The notes beneath the pieces are model-generated. The model did not search any database, was not told where the DNA came from, and saw only the letters and a program-made list of their open reading frames with translations. From Alphaproteobacteria bacterium (GTDB lineage: Bacteria; Pseudomonadota; Alphaproteobacteria; Thalassobaculales; Thalassobaculaceae): a DNA stretch of 47,750 nucleotides. A program made the translations under genes and the position numbers. Shown here piece after piece: positions 35,078 to 43,127 of this stretch. The stretch is from the NCBI GenBank assembly GCA_013203465.1, contig JABMNR010000083.1:1-47750 (forward strand). The letters run 5' to 3'. Position 1 is the stretch's first letter. Every line of letters starts with the position of its first letter.

Positions 35078-35134
35078 CATCCGACCACCGATCCTGCGCC
35101 CAGACGTTCACGCTGGACCTGGGAGGATCGTCAC

Positions 35135-35488
35135 GTGTTTCGCCGAACAACCTCGCTACTCACCCTCGTGCTGCCCGCGCTCGCGCTGACGGCAGGCACG
35201 CTCGCCGGGCTCTCGTCGCAGGCCTTGGCGGCCGAGTATGTCGTCACCATGAAGGACGCCGCCTACAGCCCCGCCGCGATCACCGCGACGTTGGGCGACA
35301 CCGTGCGTTTCGTGAACGACGACGGGGAGACGCACAACGTGTTCGTGCCGACCCTCGGCCACGCGCTCGACCTCGGCAAGCAGGAGGCCGGTGCCGAGAA
35401 AACCCTGGTGCTGCGCACGCCGGGCCAATTCGAGGTCGAATGCGTGCATCACCTGTCGATGACCATGACCATCACGGTCAAACCGTAA
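35135..35488 (+). CDS. Cupredoxin (amicyanin/plastocyanin-like blue copper protein)
   Basis: A 117-residue exported cupredoxin. The signal peptide runs to about residue 33 (SSQALAA, cleavage before EYVV). Copper ligands are H67 (ETHNVF), C103 and H106 (VECVHH) and M109 (SM), with the amicyanin-like spacing C-x2-H-x2-M. GGGAGGA precedes the start. It carries one electron in the periplasm. The cytochrome P460 gene starts 10 bases after its stop, so they are probably one transcript and could be redox partners. Confidence 0.87.
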   Translation: MFRRTTSLLTLVLPALALTAGTLAGLSSQALAAEYVVTMKDAAYSPAAITATLGDTVRFVNDDGETHNVFVPTLGHALDLGKQEAGAEKTLVLRTPGQFEVECVHHLSMTMTITVKP

Positions 35489-35498
35489 GGAGGGGGCC

Positions 35499-36035
35499 AT
35501 GAAAACCACGACCTTGGGCGGCCTCGGCGCCGCCGCGATCGCCGGCCTGCTTCTCGCCGGCGATGTCTCCGCCGGACCCGAGCGTGTCACCTATCCGGCC
35601 AACTTCGAGACCGGGTACACACTGTACAACCAAGTCGACCGGCTGGACCGCAAGCGGGTGCGGTCGTTCTATGTGAACCGCGAGGCCGACGCGGCGGCCA
35701 AGTCCGACGCGCCGCTGCCGGACGGCACGGTGCTGGTGATGGCCGACCGCAACGCCAAGCTCGACGCCGGCGGCAACCCGGTGTTCGGCGCCGATGGGCG
35801 TCTGGTCGCCACCGGGCCGGTCACCAACATCTTCGTCATGGAGAAACGCGCCGGCTGGGGCGAGAGCATCCCGGCCGAGTTGCGCAACGGCGATTGGGAC
35901 TATGCCTGGTTCACCCCGGACGGATCGCTGAAGCCGGACGCCAAATACAAAGGCTGTTTCACCTGCCATATGAGCCGGGTGGAGCGGGACTACACCTTCA
36001 CCTACGTCAAACGGCTGATGGACGCCGGGCGTTAG
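35499..36035 (+). CDS. Cytochrome P460-family protein
   Basis: A 178-residue periplasmic haem protein. A signal peptide ends near residue 25 (GDVSA). The body has the P460 family order: YTLYNQVDR, RKRVRSFYVN, LPDGTVLVMADRNAK, then the haem-binding CFTCH (C153, C156, H157) followed by DYTFTYVKRL. The family includes hydroxylamine-oxidising cytochrome P460 and the NO-binding cytochrome c'-beta; the lysine that cross-links to haem in true P460 cannot be assigned with certainty. An AAGGAGG site precedes the ATG. Pairing with a cupredoxin hints at nitrogen-oxide or peroxide handling. Confidence 0.85.
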   Translation: MKTTTLGGLGAAAIAGLLLAGDVSAGPERVTYPANFETGYTLYNQVDRLDRKRVRSFYVNREADAAAKSDAPLPDGTVLVMADRNAKLDAGGNPVFGADGRLVATGPVTNIFVMEKRAGWGESIPAELRNGDWDYAWFTPDGSLKPDAKYKGCFTCHMSRVERDYTFTYVKRLMDAGR

Positions 36036-36091
36036 AGCGCGATCGCATGGACCGTCTCGCCAACCGGCGCTGACTATCTCGACAGTGTCGT

Positions 36092-36151
36092 GGGTCGAAA
36101 ATCGACCCGTAACGGAAACCGGCCGGATGTTAGTGATTGCCATCCGGCCGG
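36092..36151. terminator. Two stem-loops between convergent genes
   Basis: The 128 bases between the P460 stop and the NmrA-type stop carry two perfect hairpins. The first is GGGTCGA / TCGACCC at 36092-36108 (3-base loop). The second is CCGGCCGGATG / CATCCGGCCGG at 36119-36129 and 36141-36151 (11-bp stem, 11-base loop). Neither has a strong T-run, but the position and stability suit a bidirectional terminator. Confidence 0.5.
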
Positions 36152-36163
36152 CCGAGCCGCGAG

Positions 36164-36991
36164 TTAAGCCGCCTGCCGCCAAGCCCCTGTGGCCGCCGCA
36201 TCCCGGCAGAAATCCCCAAAGTCTTTCGGTTCTCGGCGGAGCGCTCGCTGGACCCCGTCGCCCAAGGACTGGTTCCTGCCGTCGAGCGTCTCGCGACAGA
36301 TACCGGTAAGAACATCGGCTATCATCGGGCCGCCGATCTCGGTCATGGAGGCATGAAACTCCTCCAGCGTGATGGGGACGTAGCGCACCTCACGTCCCAT
36401 GGCCGTCGACAACGCGGCGGCGGCATTGGCGAAACCAAGCAGACGAGGCCCCGTCACCTCATAGAGCTGGCCCGTGTGACGGTCGTCCGTGAGCGCGGCG
36501 ACCGCGACATCGGCGATGTCATCGACATCGATGATCGGCTCCAGCACGTCGCCCGCGGACAGCGCGATCATGCCGGCCAGCGCCGGATCCCGGAGATAGC
36601 CCTCGCTGAAATTCTGCGCGAACCAGGAGGCTCGGATTAGCGTGAAGTCCAAGCCGGAATTCCGAACGATGTCCTCGCAGTACTGGGCATGGGATTCCCC
36701 CCGTCCGGAGAGCAGCACCAACTTCTTTACGCCTGCTCCGTGAGCGGCCTTGGTCAGCGCGTCGATTTTCTCCGCGGCGCCGGGGAAGGCAAGGTCCGGG
36801 AAGTAGGAAACATAAGCCGAGGATACGCCCGCCAGAACTGGAGGCCAGGTCTCTGGACGTTCCCAATCGAATGGAATTTCGGATTTGCGGGCGCCGTGGC
36901 GAACCACGTGGCCGGCTTCCGATAGGCGTTTTGCGATCCGGCTCCCGGTCTTACCGGTGGAGCCAATGACGAGGATAGGGGCATTTTGCAT
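36164..36991 (-). CDS. NmrA-type NAD(P)-binding oxidoreductase
   Basis: A 275-residue atypical short-chain dehydrogenase of the NmrA/NAD(P)H azoreductase-like family. The N-terminal Rossmann motif is ILVIGSTGKTGSRIAKRL; RHGARKSEI after strand 2 suggests NADP preference. Family blocks SAYVSYFPDL, KKLVLLSGRGE and FTLIRASWFAQNFSEGYL follow. ATG 36991 has an AGGAGA site; longer in-frame starts would run into the operator region. It diverges from a tetR gene with two matching operators between them, so it is almost surely that regulator's target. Confidence 0.87.
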   Translation of the reverse strand: MQNAPILVIGSTGKTGSRIAKRLSEAGHVVRHGARKSEIPFDWERPETWPPVLAGVSSAYVSYFPDLAFPGAAEKIDALTKAAHGAGVKKLVLLSGRGESHAQYCEDIVRNSGLDFTLIRASWFAQNFSEGYLRDPALAGMIALSAGDVLEPIIDVDDIADVAVAALTDDRHTGQLYEVTGPRLLGFANAAAALSTAMGREVRYVPITLEEFHASMTEIGGPMIADVLTGICRETLDGRNQSLGDGVQRALRREPKDFGDFCRDAAATGAWRQAA

Positions 36992-37049
36992 CGGGGATCT
37001 CCTGTGTGCTTCTCGCAAGAAGCCGGAGGCCAACCAGGCTTGACGGCTA

Positions 37050-37065
37050 CTTGACACGGTGTAAA
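37050..37065. promoter_or_regulatory. TetR operator O1
   Basis: CTTGACACGGTGTAAA is a near palindrome with core ACAC-N-GTGT. Its mirror copy at 37092-37107 matches at 15 of 16 positions. It includes a TTGACA box that can serve as -35 for the tetR gene. It lies 59 bases before the NmrA-type start on the other strand. Confidence 0.65.
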
Positions 37066-37091
37066 CTTGCATGTTGTCAAATAAAAGGGAC

Positions 37092-37107
37092 TTTACACTG
37101 TGTCAAG
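37092..37107. promoter_or_regulatory. TetR operator O2, overlapping the tetR start codon
   Basis: TTTACACTGTGTCAAG is the inverted copy of O1, 26 bases away. It covers the tetR GTG start at 37100-37102. On the minus strand it contains TTGACA (37106-37101), a candidate -35 for the NmrA-type gene with TATTTG 17 bases on. Binding at both sites would shut both promoters. Confidence 0.65.
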
Positions 37108-37735
37108 TGGAAATCCAGAAACCCGCGAGAAAATTCTGAGGGCTGCGTGGAAACTGCTTGAAGCCGCAGATGGGCGTGAGGTTCGAATGTCGGACATCGC
37201 GAAAGCGGCCGGCGTGAGCCGTCAGGCTCTTTATCTTCATTTCCCAAAACGGTCCGACCTGCTGGTCGCCACGACGCGCTACATTGATGATGTGAAGGAT
37301 GTCGATGCGCGGCTCGCAGCCAGCAGGTCGGCCAAGACAGGCGTTGAGCGCATCGGCGCCTTCATTGACGCCTGGGGCAACTACATCCCTGAGATTTATG
37401 GCGTCGGCAAAGCACTGATGATCATGGGAGACAAGGAAAGCGATGCAAGAATAGCCTGGGACGATCGGATGCGCGCTGTACGCGACGGTTGCCATGCGGC
37501 GGTCCGTGCGCTCCATCGAGATGGGCGGCTAGCCGCCGAGCATTCCGTCGAACATGCGACTGATTTCCTCTGGACTTTGCTCTCTGTAAGGAACTGGGAG
37601 CAGCTGACAATCGACTGCGGCTGGTCGCAAGCGCTCTATATCGAGAAAACCAAATCACTCGCGCTGAGGCTGCTTGTCGATGATTTCAAACCGACTAATA
37701 CCAAGGTGCATCTGGCACGGAACGGGCTTTCATAA
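37100..37735 (+). CDS. TetR-family repressor, divergent from the NmrA-type oxidoreductase
   Basis: A 211-residue TetR regulator. The helix-turn-helix is at about 25-62 (VRMSDIAKAAGVSRQALYLHFPKRSDLL), and a ligand-binding helical domain follows. It starts with GTG at 37100, with AAGGGA about 10 bases upstream. The operator palindrome overlaps this start codon, so autorepression could also block initiation. The inducer is unknown; azoreductase-like targets suggest electrophiles or quinones. Codon use and GC (about 55 percent by eye) are lower than in the neighbours, so the tetR/nmrA pair may have been acquired together. Confidence 0.9.
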   Translation: MSSGNPETREKILRAAWKLLEAADGREVRMSDIAKAAGVSRQALYLHFPKRSDLLVATTRYIDDVKDVDARLAASRSAKTGVERIGAFIDAWGNYIPEIYGVGKALMIMGDKESDARIAWDDRMRAVRDGCHAAVRALHRDGRLAAEHSVEHATDFLWTLLSVRNWEQLTIDCGWSQALYIEKTKSLALRLLVDDFKPTNTKVHLARNGLS

Positions 37736-37786
37736 TGGCGCCAATTCGAGTGCTGTAGTGTTGTAGCGGGTGCCACGCGTCAGATT

Positions 37787-38560
37787 TCATTCACGGGGGG
37801 TTTTGGCCGAACGCGGCCGGGGGCGGAGCTGGGTCAGCCGCAGGCTGGCCGGCCCGTCCTTGTGCAGCGCGCTCAGGCTGACGGGGGCGCCGGCGACGAA
37901 GGTGTCGACCAGTAGCCCGACGACGGCGGACACATCGTCCGGTGTCGGCAGGCCGTACACATGCCGCCGGATCGCCAGGAACACCACGGCGCCGTGCAGT
38001 GCCATGCACAGCTCGCGCTCCCCCCGCATCAGCGGCGCCTCATCCAGGGTGGGAAGCGCGGCCTGCCGCCGCAGCTCGGCGATGATCGGCGCGAAGATCT
38101 GATCGGTCAGGGTCGCCCCGCGCACACCCGTCAGCGCCATGCCGTCCAGGCCGGCGCGCACGAACAGCCGCATGCCGGTGGGGTCGGTCCAATTGACGTA
38201 GGCCAGATAGAACGCCTTCAGCCGGGCCGGCAGCGGCTGTGTCCGATCGTCCAGCAGACCATCCCAGCGCCGCGCCAACCGGGCCTGGAACACATGCTCG
38301 AAAACCGCGTCGATCAGCGCCTGCTTGGACGGGAAAAACCGGTAGAGCAGCGCCTGGGTCACCCCAAGACGCTTGGCCAGCTCGCGGGTCGAGGCGGAAA
38401 ACCCGGCTTCGGCGAACAGCGCCGCCGCCGCCTCGACGATGGCCTGGGTTCGCGCCGGTCCTTTCAGCCGTGCCGCCCGCTTGGGCGATGCGTCGGCGGG
38501 GACGGCGGGGACGGCGGCATCAACGCGCGCCACGGGGTCTTTCAAACGTCGCCGGTTCAT
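37787..38560 (-). CDS. TetR-family regulator
   Basis: A 257-residue TetR regulator, unusually long at the N-terminus: about 35 basic/Ala-rich residues precede the DNA-binding domain (AIVEAAAALFAEAGFSASTRELAKRLGVTQALLYRFFPSKQALI, about 37-80). The C-terminal domain includes LCMALHGAVVFLAIRRHVYG. ATG 38560 is preferred (TTGAGG upstream). It is on the same strand as, and 72 bases after, yacG, but probably has its own promoter. No target is evident; it is not beside an efflux or enzyme gene on its own strand. Confidence 0.85.
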   Translation of the reverse strand: MNRRRLKDPVARVDAAVPAVPADASPKRAARLKGPARTQAIVEAAAALFAEAGFSASTRELAKRLGVTQALLYRFFPSKQALIDAVFEHVFQARLARRWDGLLDDRTQPLPARLKAFYLAYVNWTDPTGMRLFVRAGLDGMALTGVRGATLTDQIFAPIIAELRRQAALPTLDEAPLMRGERELCMALHGAVVFLAIRRHVYGLPTPDDVSAVVGLLVDTFVAGAPVSLSALHKDGPASLRLTQLRPRPRSAKTPRE

Positions 38561-38632
38561 GGCCTCAACAGTAACTCTTTCTCCCGACCGAAACAGCACG
38601 TGTTTACCCCGGCCGGTGTCCGGCGGACGCTC

Positions 38633-38857
38633 TTACGTCTCCTCGTCCCCGTCTTCCCGTGCTTGCTGCAGCGCCGCCGGATCGCCCTCCTCCGGCTCCT
38701 CGTCGGTCGGCACCCGGTAGGCGCCATCGAGCCAGCGGCCGAGGTCGAGGGTCTTGCAGCGGGCGGAGCAGAACGGCCGAGTCTCCGCCGCCGACGGTTT
38801 GCCGCAGAGCGGGCATTTACTCTTACGCGCCTTGCCTATGGGATGCACGACGGCCAT
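38633..38857 (-). CDS. yacG: DNA gyrase inhibitor YacG (zinc finger)
   Basis: A 74-residue YacG protein. The four zinc cysteines are C15, C18, C30 and C34 (CPLCG ... FCSARC), followed by [16 protein letters not shown], the conserved gyrase-contact region. The C-terminus is acidic (DEEPEEGDP). YacG binds GyrB and inhibits DNA gyrase. The start codon shares one base with the RNase E/G stop (TGATG), so it is translated with the ribonuclease, as in many alphaproteobacteria. Confidence 0.92.
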   Translation of the reverse strand: MAVVHPIGKARKSKCPLCGKPSAAETRPFCSARCKTLDLGRWLDGAYRVPTDEEPEEGDPAALQQAREDGDEET

Positions 38858-40137
38858 CACACCTCGCTCTCGATCTTGGCTTCGTTGCGGCTCAACGCCG
38901 GGTCGCCCACCACGGTCAAGGCACCCAGCCGCCGCCGCTCGCCGGTAACGATAACCGCCCCCGGCCCGGCAAGCCAAGCCGCTACGGCGGGAGACACCAC
39001 CAGGCGCGGCCGGGCGATCCTGGCGGCTTCGCGCCGCAACAAGTCGAGCGCCTCCCACGCCGCCGCCCGCGCCGTGGGTATCGCCGTCCGCGACTCCAGC
39101 ACCTCATCGGCCAGCGGCCGCCGCGCGCCCTCGCGCACGCATTCCAGCATGCCGCCCGGGGTCCAGCCGAGCGCCCGCAACGGCGTCGGATCGTCCGCCG
39201 CCGCCTCAGCCAGGGCGGCGATCACCGCGTCCCGTTCCGCCCGGTCGCGCAGCCGGGGAATGTCAACCAGCACGGTGCCGCGCAGCCCGCGCAGCCGCGC
39301 CTGAGCCGCCGCTTGCCGCACCGCCGTCACCGCTCCGTCGCGCAAGGCCCGGCGGCTGTCTTGGCTCACATTCACGTCGATCAGGGTCGCCGCCTCCGTC
39401 GCATCGAACACCAGAGCGCCGCCGTCGATCGGCACGTCCCGGGCCAGCGCGGCCTCCAATGCCTCGGCGCCGCCGGCGTCCCGGAACATCTGGCCGGTCG
39501 TGTCGAGCTCCGGCTCGCCCCCCGGCGCGTGCGCCCGGCAGGTGTCCAACAGCTCCAGCGGCGGGATCAGCCAGACGGGCGCCTGCCCCGACCCGGCAAG
39601 AGTGTCCAATGTTGTCCAACGCGCGATCAAACCGGACGCCCGCCCGGCAATCGCCTCGGGCGCGATATCCGCCGCCATCCCACGCACCACCAGCCCGAGA
39701 TCGTCCGCCAGCAACGGCGTCAGCGCCGCCTTCAGCGCGGCGCGCCGCGTCTTGCCCTTAATCGCGGAGGAGAGGCCCAGCCCCGGCCGTCCCGGCGTCA
39801 GGATAACGGCACCGTCCGACAGCTCGATCGCCGGCCGCGCCACCGCCCGCTTGCCGGTGACGGCATCGCGGGTGATCTGCACCATGATCGCCTCACCGTC
39901 CCGAGGCCGGCCGCTCCGGGATTGGCCATCGCGAAGATAGGCCTCCTGCCCCCGCGGCAGGGTGAGGATGGCCGTGCCGCCGCCGCCCATGGTTTTCGCG
40001 CGGGCCAGGGCCACCGCGCCCAGCAGGCTCGGCCGGTCATCGCCCTCAATCCACAACTCGACCACCCGTCCCGCCGTCAGGAACGCGGCGCGGGCAACCC
40101 CCGGCGCCCGGTCGACAACGATCCGATCAACCGCCAT
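38857..40137 (-). CDS. Ribonuclease E/G family protein (RNase G-like, short)
   Basis: A 426-residue RNase E/G-family endoribonuclease. It retains [10 protein letters not shown] (S1-like region), GLVVRGMA, and the catalytic magnesium block [18 protein letters not shown] with the second acidic strand [10 protein letters not shown]. The C-terminal zinc-link CPxCxG and the scaffold of RNase E are absent. It is somewhat shorter than RNase G (about 490), with a reduced S1 domain. It cuts single-stranded RNA 5' ends if active. ATG 40137 is chosen; its first 11 bases overlap the maf gene, and its stop overlaps yacG. Confidence 0.88.
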   Translation of the reverse strand: MAVDRIVVDRAPGVARAAFLTAGRVVELWIEGDDRPSLLGAVALARAKTMGGGGTAILTLPRGQEAYLRDGQSRSGRPRDGEAIMVQITRDAVTGKRAVARPAIELSDGAVILTPGRPGLGLSSAIKGKTRRAALKAALTPLLADDLGLVVRGMAADIAPEAIAGRASGLIARWTTLDTLAGSGQAPVWLIPPLELLDTCRAHAPGGEPELDTTGQMFRDAGGAEALEAALARDVPIDGGALVFDATEAATLIDVNVSQDSRRALRDGAVTAVRQAAAQARLRGLRGTVLVDIPRLRDRAERDAVIAALAEAAADDPTPLRALGWTPGGMLECVREGARRPLADEVLESRTAIPTARAAAWEALDLLRREAARIARPRLVVSPAVAAWLAGPGAVIVTGERRRLGALTVVGDPALSRNEAKIESEV

Positions 40138-40753
40138 CGGCCGCCATCGCCATGCGAAAGCCATGGCCCGCAAGCAAGGCGTAGGTCTCGGCCAATGGCA
40201 GGCCCACCACGTTGGAATGCGAGCCCGACAGAAACGGGGCGAAGGCCGCCGCCAACCCCTGAATGGCGTAACCTCCGGCCTTGCCCCGCCACTCGCCGGA
40301 CGCCAGATAGCCACTGACCTCCTCGGCGGTCAGGCGCTTGAAGCCGACCCGGGTCTCCACCAGGCGGTATCCGCGCGCGCCCTGCGGAGCGATCAAGCAG
40401 ACCCCGCCGATCACCCGGTGCCGGCGGCCGGACAGCAATCTCAGGCAATCACGCGCGTCGGCCTCGGTCTCGGCCTTGGGCAGAATGCGGCGGCCGCAAG
40501 CCACCACCGTGTCGGCCGCCAGCACGAAAGCGCCGGGGTGTCGGGCCGCCACCGCCTCGGCCTTGGCCTCCGCCAAGCGTGCGGCATGGGCGCGGGGCAG
40601 CTCGCGGCGCGTGGGCGTTTCATCGATATCGGCGGCGTCCACCTCGTCGGGCACAAGGCCGATCCGGGCCAACAGATCGAGCCGCCGTGGCGAGGCCGAG
40701 GCGAGTACGAAACGGCGCCCGTCTGGCGGGCACAGGGTGACGGAACCGGTCAT
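40127..40753 (-). CDS. maf: Maf-family nucleotide pyrophosphatase
   Basis: A 208-residue Maf protein. The phosphate-binding LASASPRR motif is near 18-25, followed by the family's DIDETP, VLAADTVV and GKAGGYAIQG blocks. Maf/YhdE/YceF enzymes hydrolyse non-canonical nucleotides to monophosphates and affect septation. It overlaps the RNase gene and lies 50 bases after the low-Mr phosphatase stop. In related genomes the IF-1 gene infA usually occupies this gap; it is absent here. Confidence 0.92.
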   Translation of the reverse strand: MTGSVTLCPPDGRRFVLASASPRRLDLLARIGLVPDEVDAADIDETPTRRELPRAHAARLAEAKAEAVAARHPGAFVLAADTVVACGRRILPKAETEADARDCLRLLSGRRHRVIGGVCLIAPQGARGYRLVETRVGFKRLTAEEVSGYLASGEWRGKAGGYAIQGLAAAFAPFLSGSHSNVVGLPLAETYALLAGHGFRMAMAADGG

Positions 40754-40803
40754 GGGCGCGGTCGCTCGGTCGATCGGTAAGCGTGGATGGCCATTATCCT
40801 TTG

Positions 40804-41262
40804 TTATGCCTCAACAGGCTCGGGGAAGCGCGCGCGAATACGGCGGTCGATGTCGTCCCGCACCGCCCGGTACGCGTCCAGCTTGGTCTCGCGATTGCCC
40901 TCGATCATGGTCACATCCAAGGTCGGCCAGTAGGCGATGTCGCAGGCCATGGTACGGGTCAGCTCGATCGCCCGGTGCTGGGCTTCGGGTGACAAGGAGA
41001 TGATCAGGTCGAAGAACCCGTCCTCCAGCTCGTCGAAGCTCTTGGGACGGTGATGCGACATATCGATCCCAATCTCCGCCATCACCTCGATCACGAAGGG
41101 ATCGAGGTCGCCGTGGCGCACACCGCAGGAATCCACATAGGCCCGGGTGCCGAGCCGGCGCTTCAGCAGCGCCTCGCCCATCGGAGAGCGCACCGCGTTC
41201 ATGTTACAGGCGAACAACACCGCACTCGGCTGTTCGATCGGGGCAAGGGGGTCGTGCAGCAC
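40804..41262 (-). CDS. Low molecular weight phosphatase family protein (arsenate reductase-like)
   Basis: A protein of about 152 residues with the LMW-PTP P-loop CNMNAVRSP (CX5R, C19 and R25 in this numbering) and the C-terminal acid region YWPTLDVT. VLFACNMN is the usual lead strand. The start is uncertain: I use GTG 41262, 5 bases after the UPF0262 stop, but it has only a close GAGG; an ATG at 41346 inside the UPF0262 gene is in frame. It may dephosphorylate protein tyrosines or reduce arsenate; in this conserved block its role is unknown. Confidence 0.8.
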   Translation of the reverse strand: MLHDPLAPIEQPSAVLFACNMNAVRSPMGEALLKRRLGTRAYVDSCGVRHGDLDPFVIEVMAEIGIDMSHHRPKSFDELEDGFFDLIISLSPEAQHRAIELTRTMACDIAYWPTLDVTMIEGNRETKLDAYRAVRDDIDRRIRARFPEPVEA

Positions 41263-41266
41263 CGCC

Positions 41267-41797
41267 TCAACCCCGGATATGCAGGACGCACAGCAGCGTG
41301 AACAGCCGCCGTGCCGTGTCGAAATCCATGGCCACCCGGCGGTCAAGCCGCTCTTGCATCAACCGCGAGCCGTCGTTGTGCAGACCCCGGCGGCCCATGT
41401 CGATCGCCTCGATCTGCGACGGCGACAGCCGCTTGATGGCGTCGTAATAGCTCTCGCAGATCTGGAAATAGTCGCGCACGACCCGGCGGAACGGCATTAG
41501 CGGCAGCCGCACGATGACGCGCGGCGTCTCAGCCGTGTCGCGCACGTCGAACATCAGACGGCTTTCCTCGATCCGCAGATGCAGATGATACGGCCCCTCG
41601 CCCGCGCCGGCCGGCCGGAATCGGTTCTCCTCCAGCAGGTCATAGACCGCGATCGCCCGTTCCTGTTCGACCTCGGCGCTGCGGCGGATGACCGACCGTT
41701 CGTCCAGAGTCAGGTGAACGATCCGCGCATCCGATCCGGAAAGATCGAGCGGTGGGGCCTTTTGCTCCGGCGCGTCGGCGGAGTCTCGCTCCGGCAT
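41267..41797 (-). CDS. UPF0262 family protein
   Basis: A 176-residue UPF0262 protein, an alphaproteobacterial family of unknown function. Signature blocks are LTLDERSVIRRSAEVEQERAIAVYDLLEENRF, GPYHLHLRIEESRLMFDVRD and RDYFQICESYYDAIKRLSPSQIEAIDMGRRGLHN. No membrane span or catalytic motif is evident. The near-constant neighbour order (hisD before, phosphatase after) is its best known property. Confidence 0.92.
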   Translation of the reverse strand: MPERDSADAPEQKAPPLDLSGSDARIVHLTLDERSVIRRSAEVEQERAIAVYDLLEENRFRPAGAGEGPYHLHLRIEESRLMFDVRDTAETPRVIVRLPLMPFRRVVRDYFQICESYYDAIKRLSPSQIEAIDMGRRGLHNDGSRLMQERLDRRVAMDFDTARRLFTLLCVLHIRG

Positions 41798-41831
41798 GCG
41801 CCCTCCTCATCCGTGGTCCGTCGGTGGTGCT

Positions 41832-43127
41832 TTAGCGTCGGTTCAAGCGGATGGCGATCGACCGCGCATGGGCGTCGAGACCTTCCGCTTCCGCCAGTGT
41901 AATCGCGGCGGGACCAATCACCGCAAGGCTCCTGGCATCGCAGGCGACGGTGGTGGTCCGTTTCAGGAAATCGAGCACCCCCAACCCGGATGAAAACCGG
42001 GCGGTCCGGGCGGTCGGCAGCACGTGGTTCGGTCCGGCGACATAGTCACCCACCGCCTCCGGCGCGAACCGGCCGAGAAAGATCGCCCCGGCATGACGGA
42101 CACGGCTCGCCAAGACATCCGGGTCGGCAACGGCCAGTTCCAGGTGCTCCGGCGCCAACCGGTCGATCAAGGCCGGCGCGTCGTCCAGGCCCGGCACCAC
42201 GATGATGGCGCCATGATCGCGCCAACTGGCCGCGGCGATCCCGGCGCGCGGCAGGGTCGCCAGGTGATCGTCGACCGCCGCCGCCACCCGGTCGGCGAAC
42301 CCGGCGTCGTCGGTGATCAGGATCGCCTGGGCGGCGGTGTCGTGCTCGGCCTGGCTGAGCAGGTCGATGGCGATCCAGGACGGATCGTTGTCGGCGTCGG
42401 CGACCACCAGGATTTCCGACGGTCCGGCGATCGAGTCGATGCCGACACGGCCGAACACCAATCGCTTGGCGGCGGCGACATAGGCGTTGCCGGGACCGAC
42501 GATCTTATCGACCGGCCGGATGCTTTCGGTACCATAGGCCAAAGCGCCGATCGCCTGCGCACCGCCGACCCGCCAGATTTCGGTGATGCCAGCGACCCGC
42601 GCCGCCGCCAGCACCAGATCGTTCAACACGCCGTCCGGCGTCGGCACCACCATGACCCGTCGCGCCACGCCCGCGACCCGTGCCGGGATCGCGTTCATCA
42701 ACACCGAGGACGGATAGGCCGCCGTGCCGCCGGGCACATACAGGCCGGCGGCATCGACCGGCGTCCAACGCAGGCCAAGGCGCACGCCATCGGTGTCGGT
42801 GGTCTCGAAATCCTCGGGAACTTGATGGCGGTGGAACGCCTCGATCCGCTCGGCCGCCAATTCCAGAGCAGCGCGGGTGTCCGGCGCCACGCGACGGGTG
42901 GCGGCCTCGATCTCGGCCTCGGTCACCGCCAGCCCGGTTTCGGTCGGGTCAAACCGGTCGAATTTCCGCGTCAACTCGATCAGGGCCGCGTCGCCCCGCG
43001 CGGCCACGTCGTCGAGGATCGCCTTAGCGGCATCGGTGACATCGGCCTCGGTCTCGCGGTTGCCCCGGACCAAGGCGTCGAAGACGGTCTCGAACCCGGG
43101 ATCGCGGGTATCGAGCCTACGCGGCAC
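41832..43127 (-). CDS. hisD: Histidinol dehydrogenase
   Basis: A 431-residue HisD, the NAD-dependent zinc enzyme that oxidises histidinol to histidine in the last two steps of the pathway. Visible family blocks are GLRWTPVDAAGLYVPGG, GPGNAYVAAAKRLVFG, AGPSEILVVAD, SQAEHDTAAQAILIT (zinc and catalytic Glu-His pair) and AGAIFLGRFAPEAVGDYVAGPNHVLPT. Length is normal. It overlaps hisG by 11 bases and precedes UPF0262. Confidence 0.96.
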   Translation of the reverse strand: MPRRLDTRDPGFETVFDALVRGNRETEADVTDAAKAILDDVAARGDAALIELTRKFDRFDPTETGLAVTEAEIEAATRRVAPDTRAALELAAERIEAFHRHQVPEDFETTDTDGVRLGLRWTPVDAAGLYVPGGTAAYPSSVLMNAIPARVAGVARRVMVVPTPDGVLNDLVLAAARVAGITEIWRVGGAQAIGALAYGTESIRPVDKIVGPGNAYVAAAKRLVFGRVGIDSIAGPSEILVVADADNDPSWIAIDLLSQAEHDTAAQAILITDDAGFADRVAAAVDDHLATLPRAGIAAASWRDHGAIIVVPGLDDAPALIDRLAPEHLELAVADPDVLASRVRHAGAIFLGRFAPEAVGDYVAGPNHVLPTARTARFSSGLGVLDFLKRTTTVACDARSLAVIGPAAITLAEAEGLDAHARSIAIRLNRR

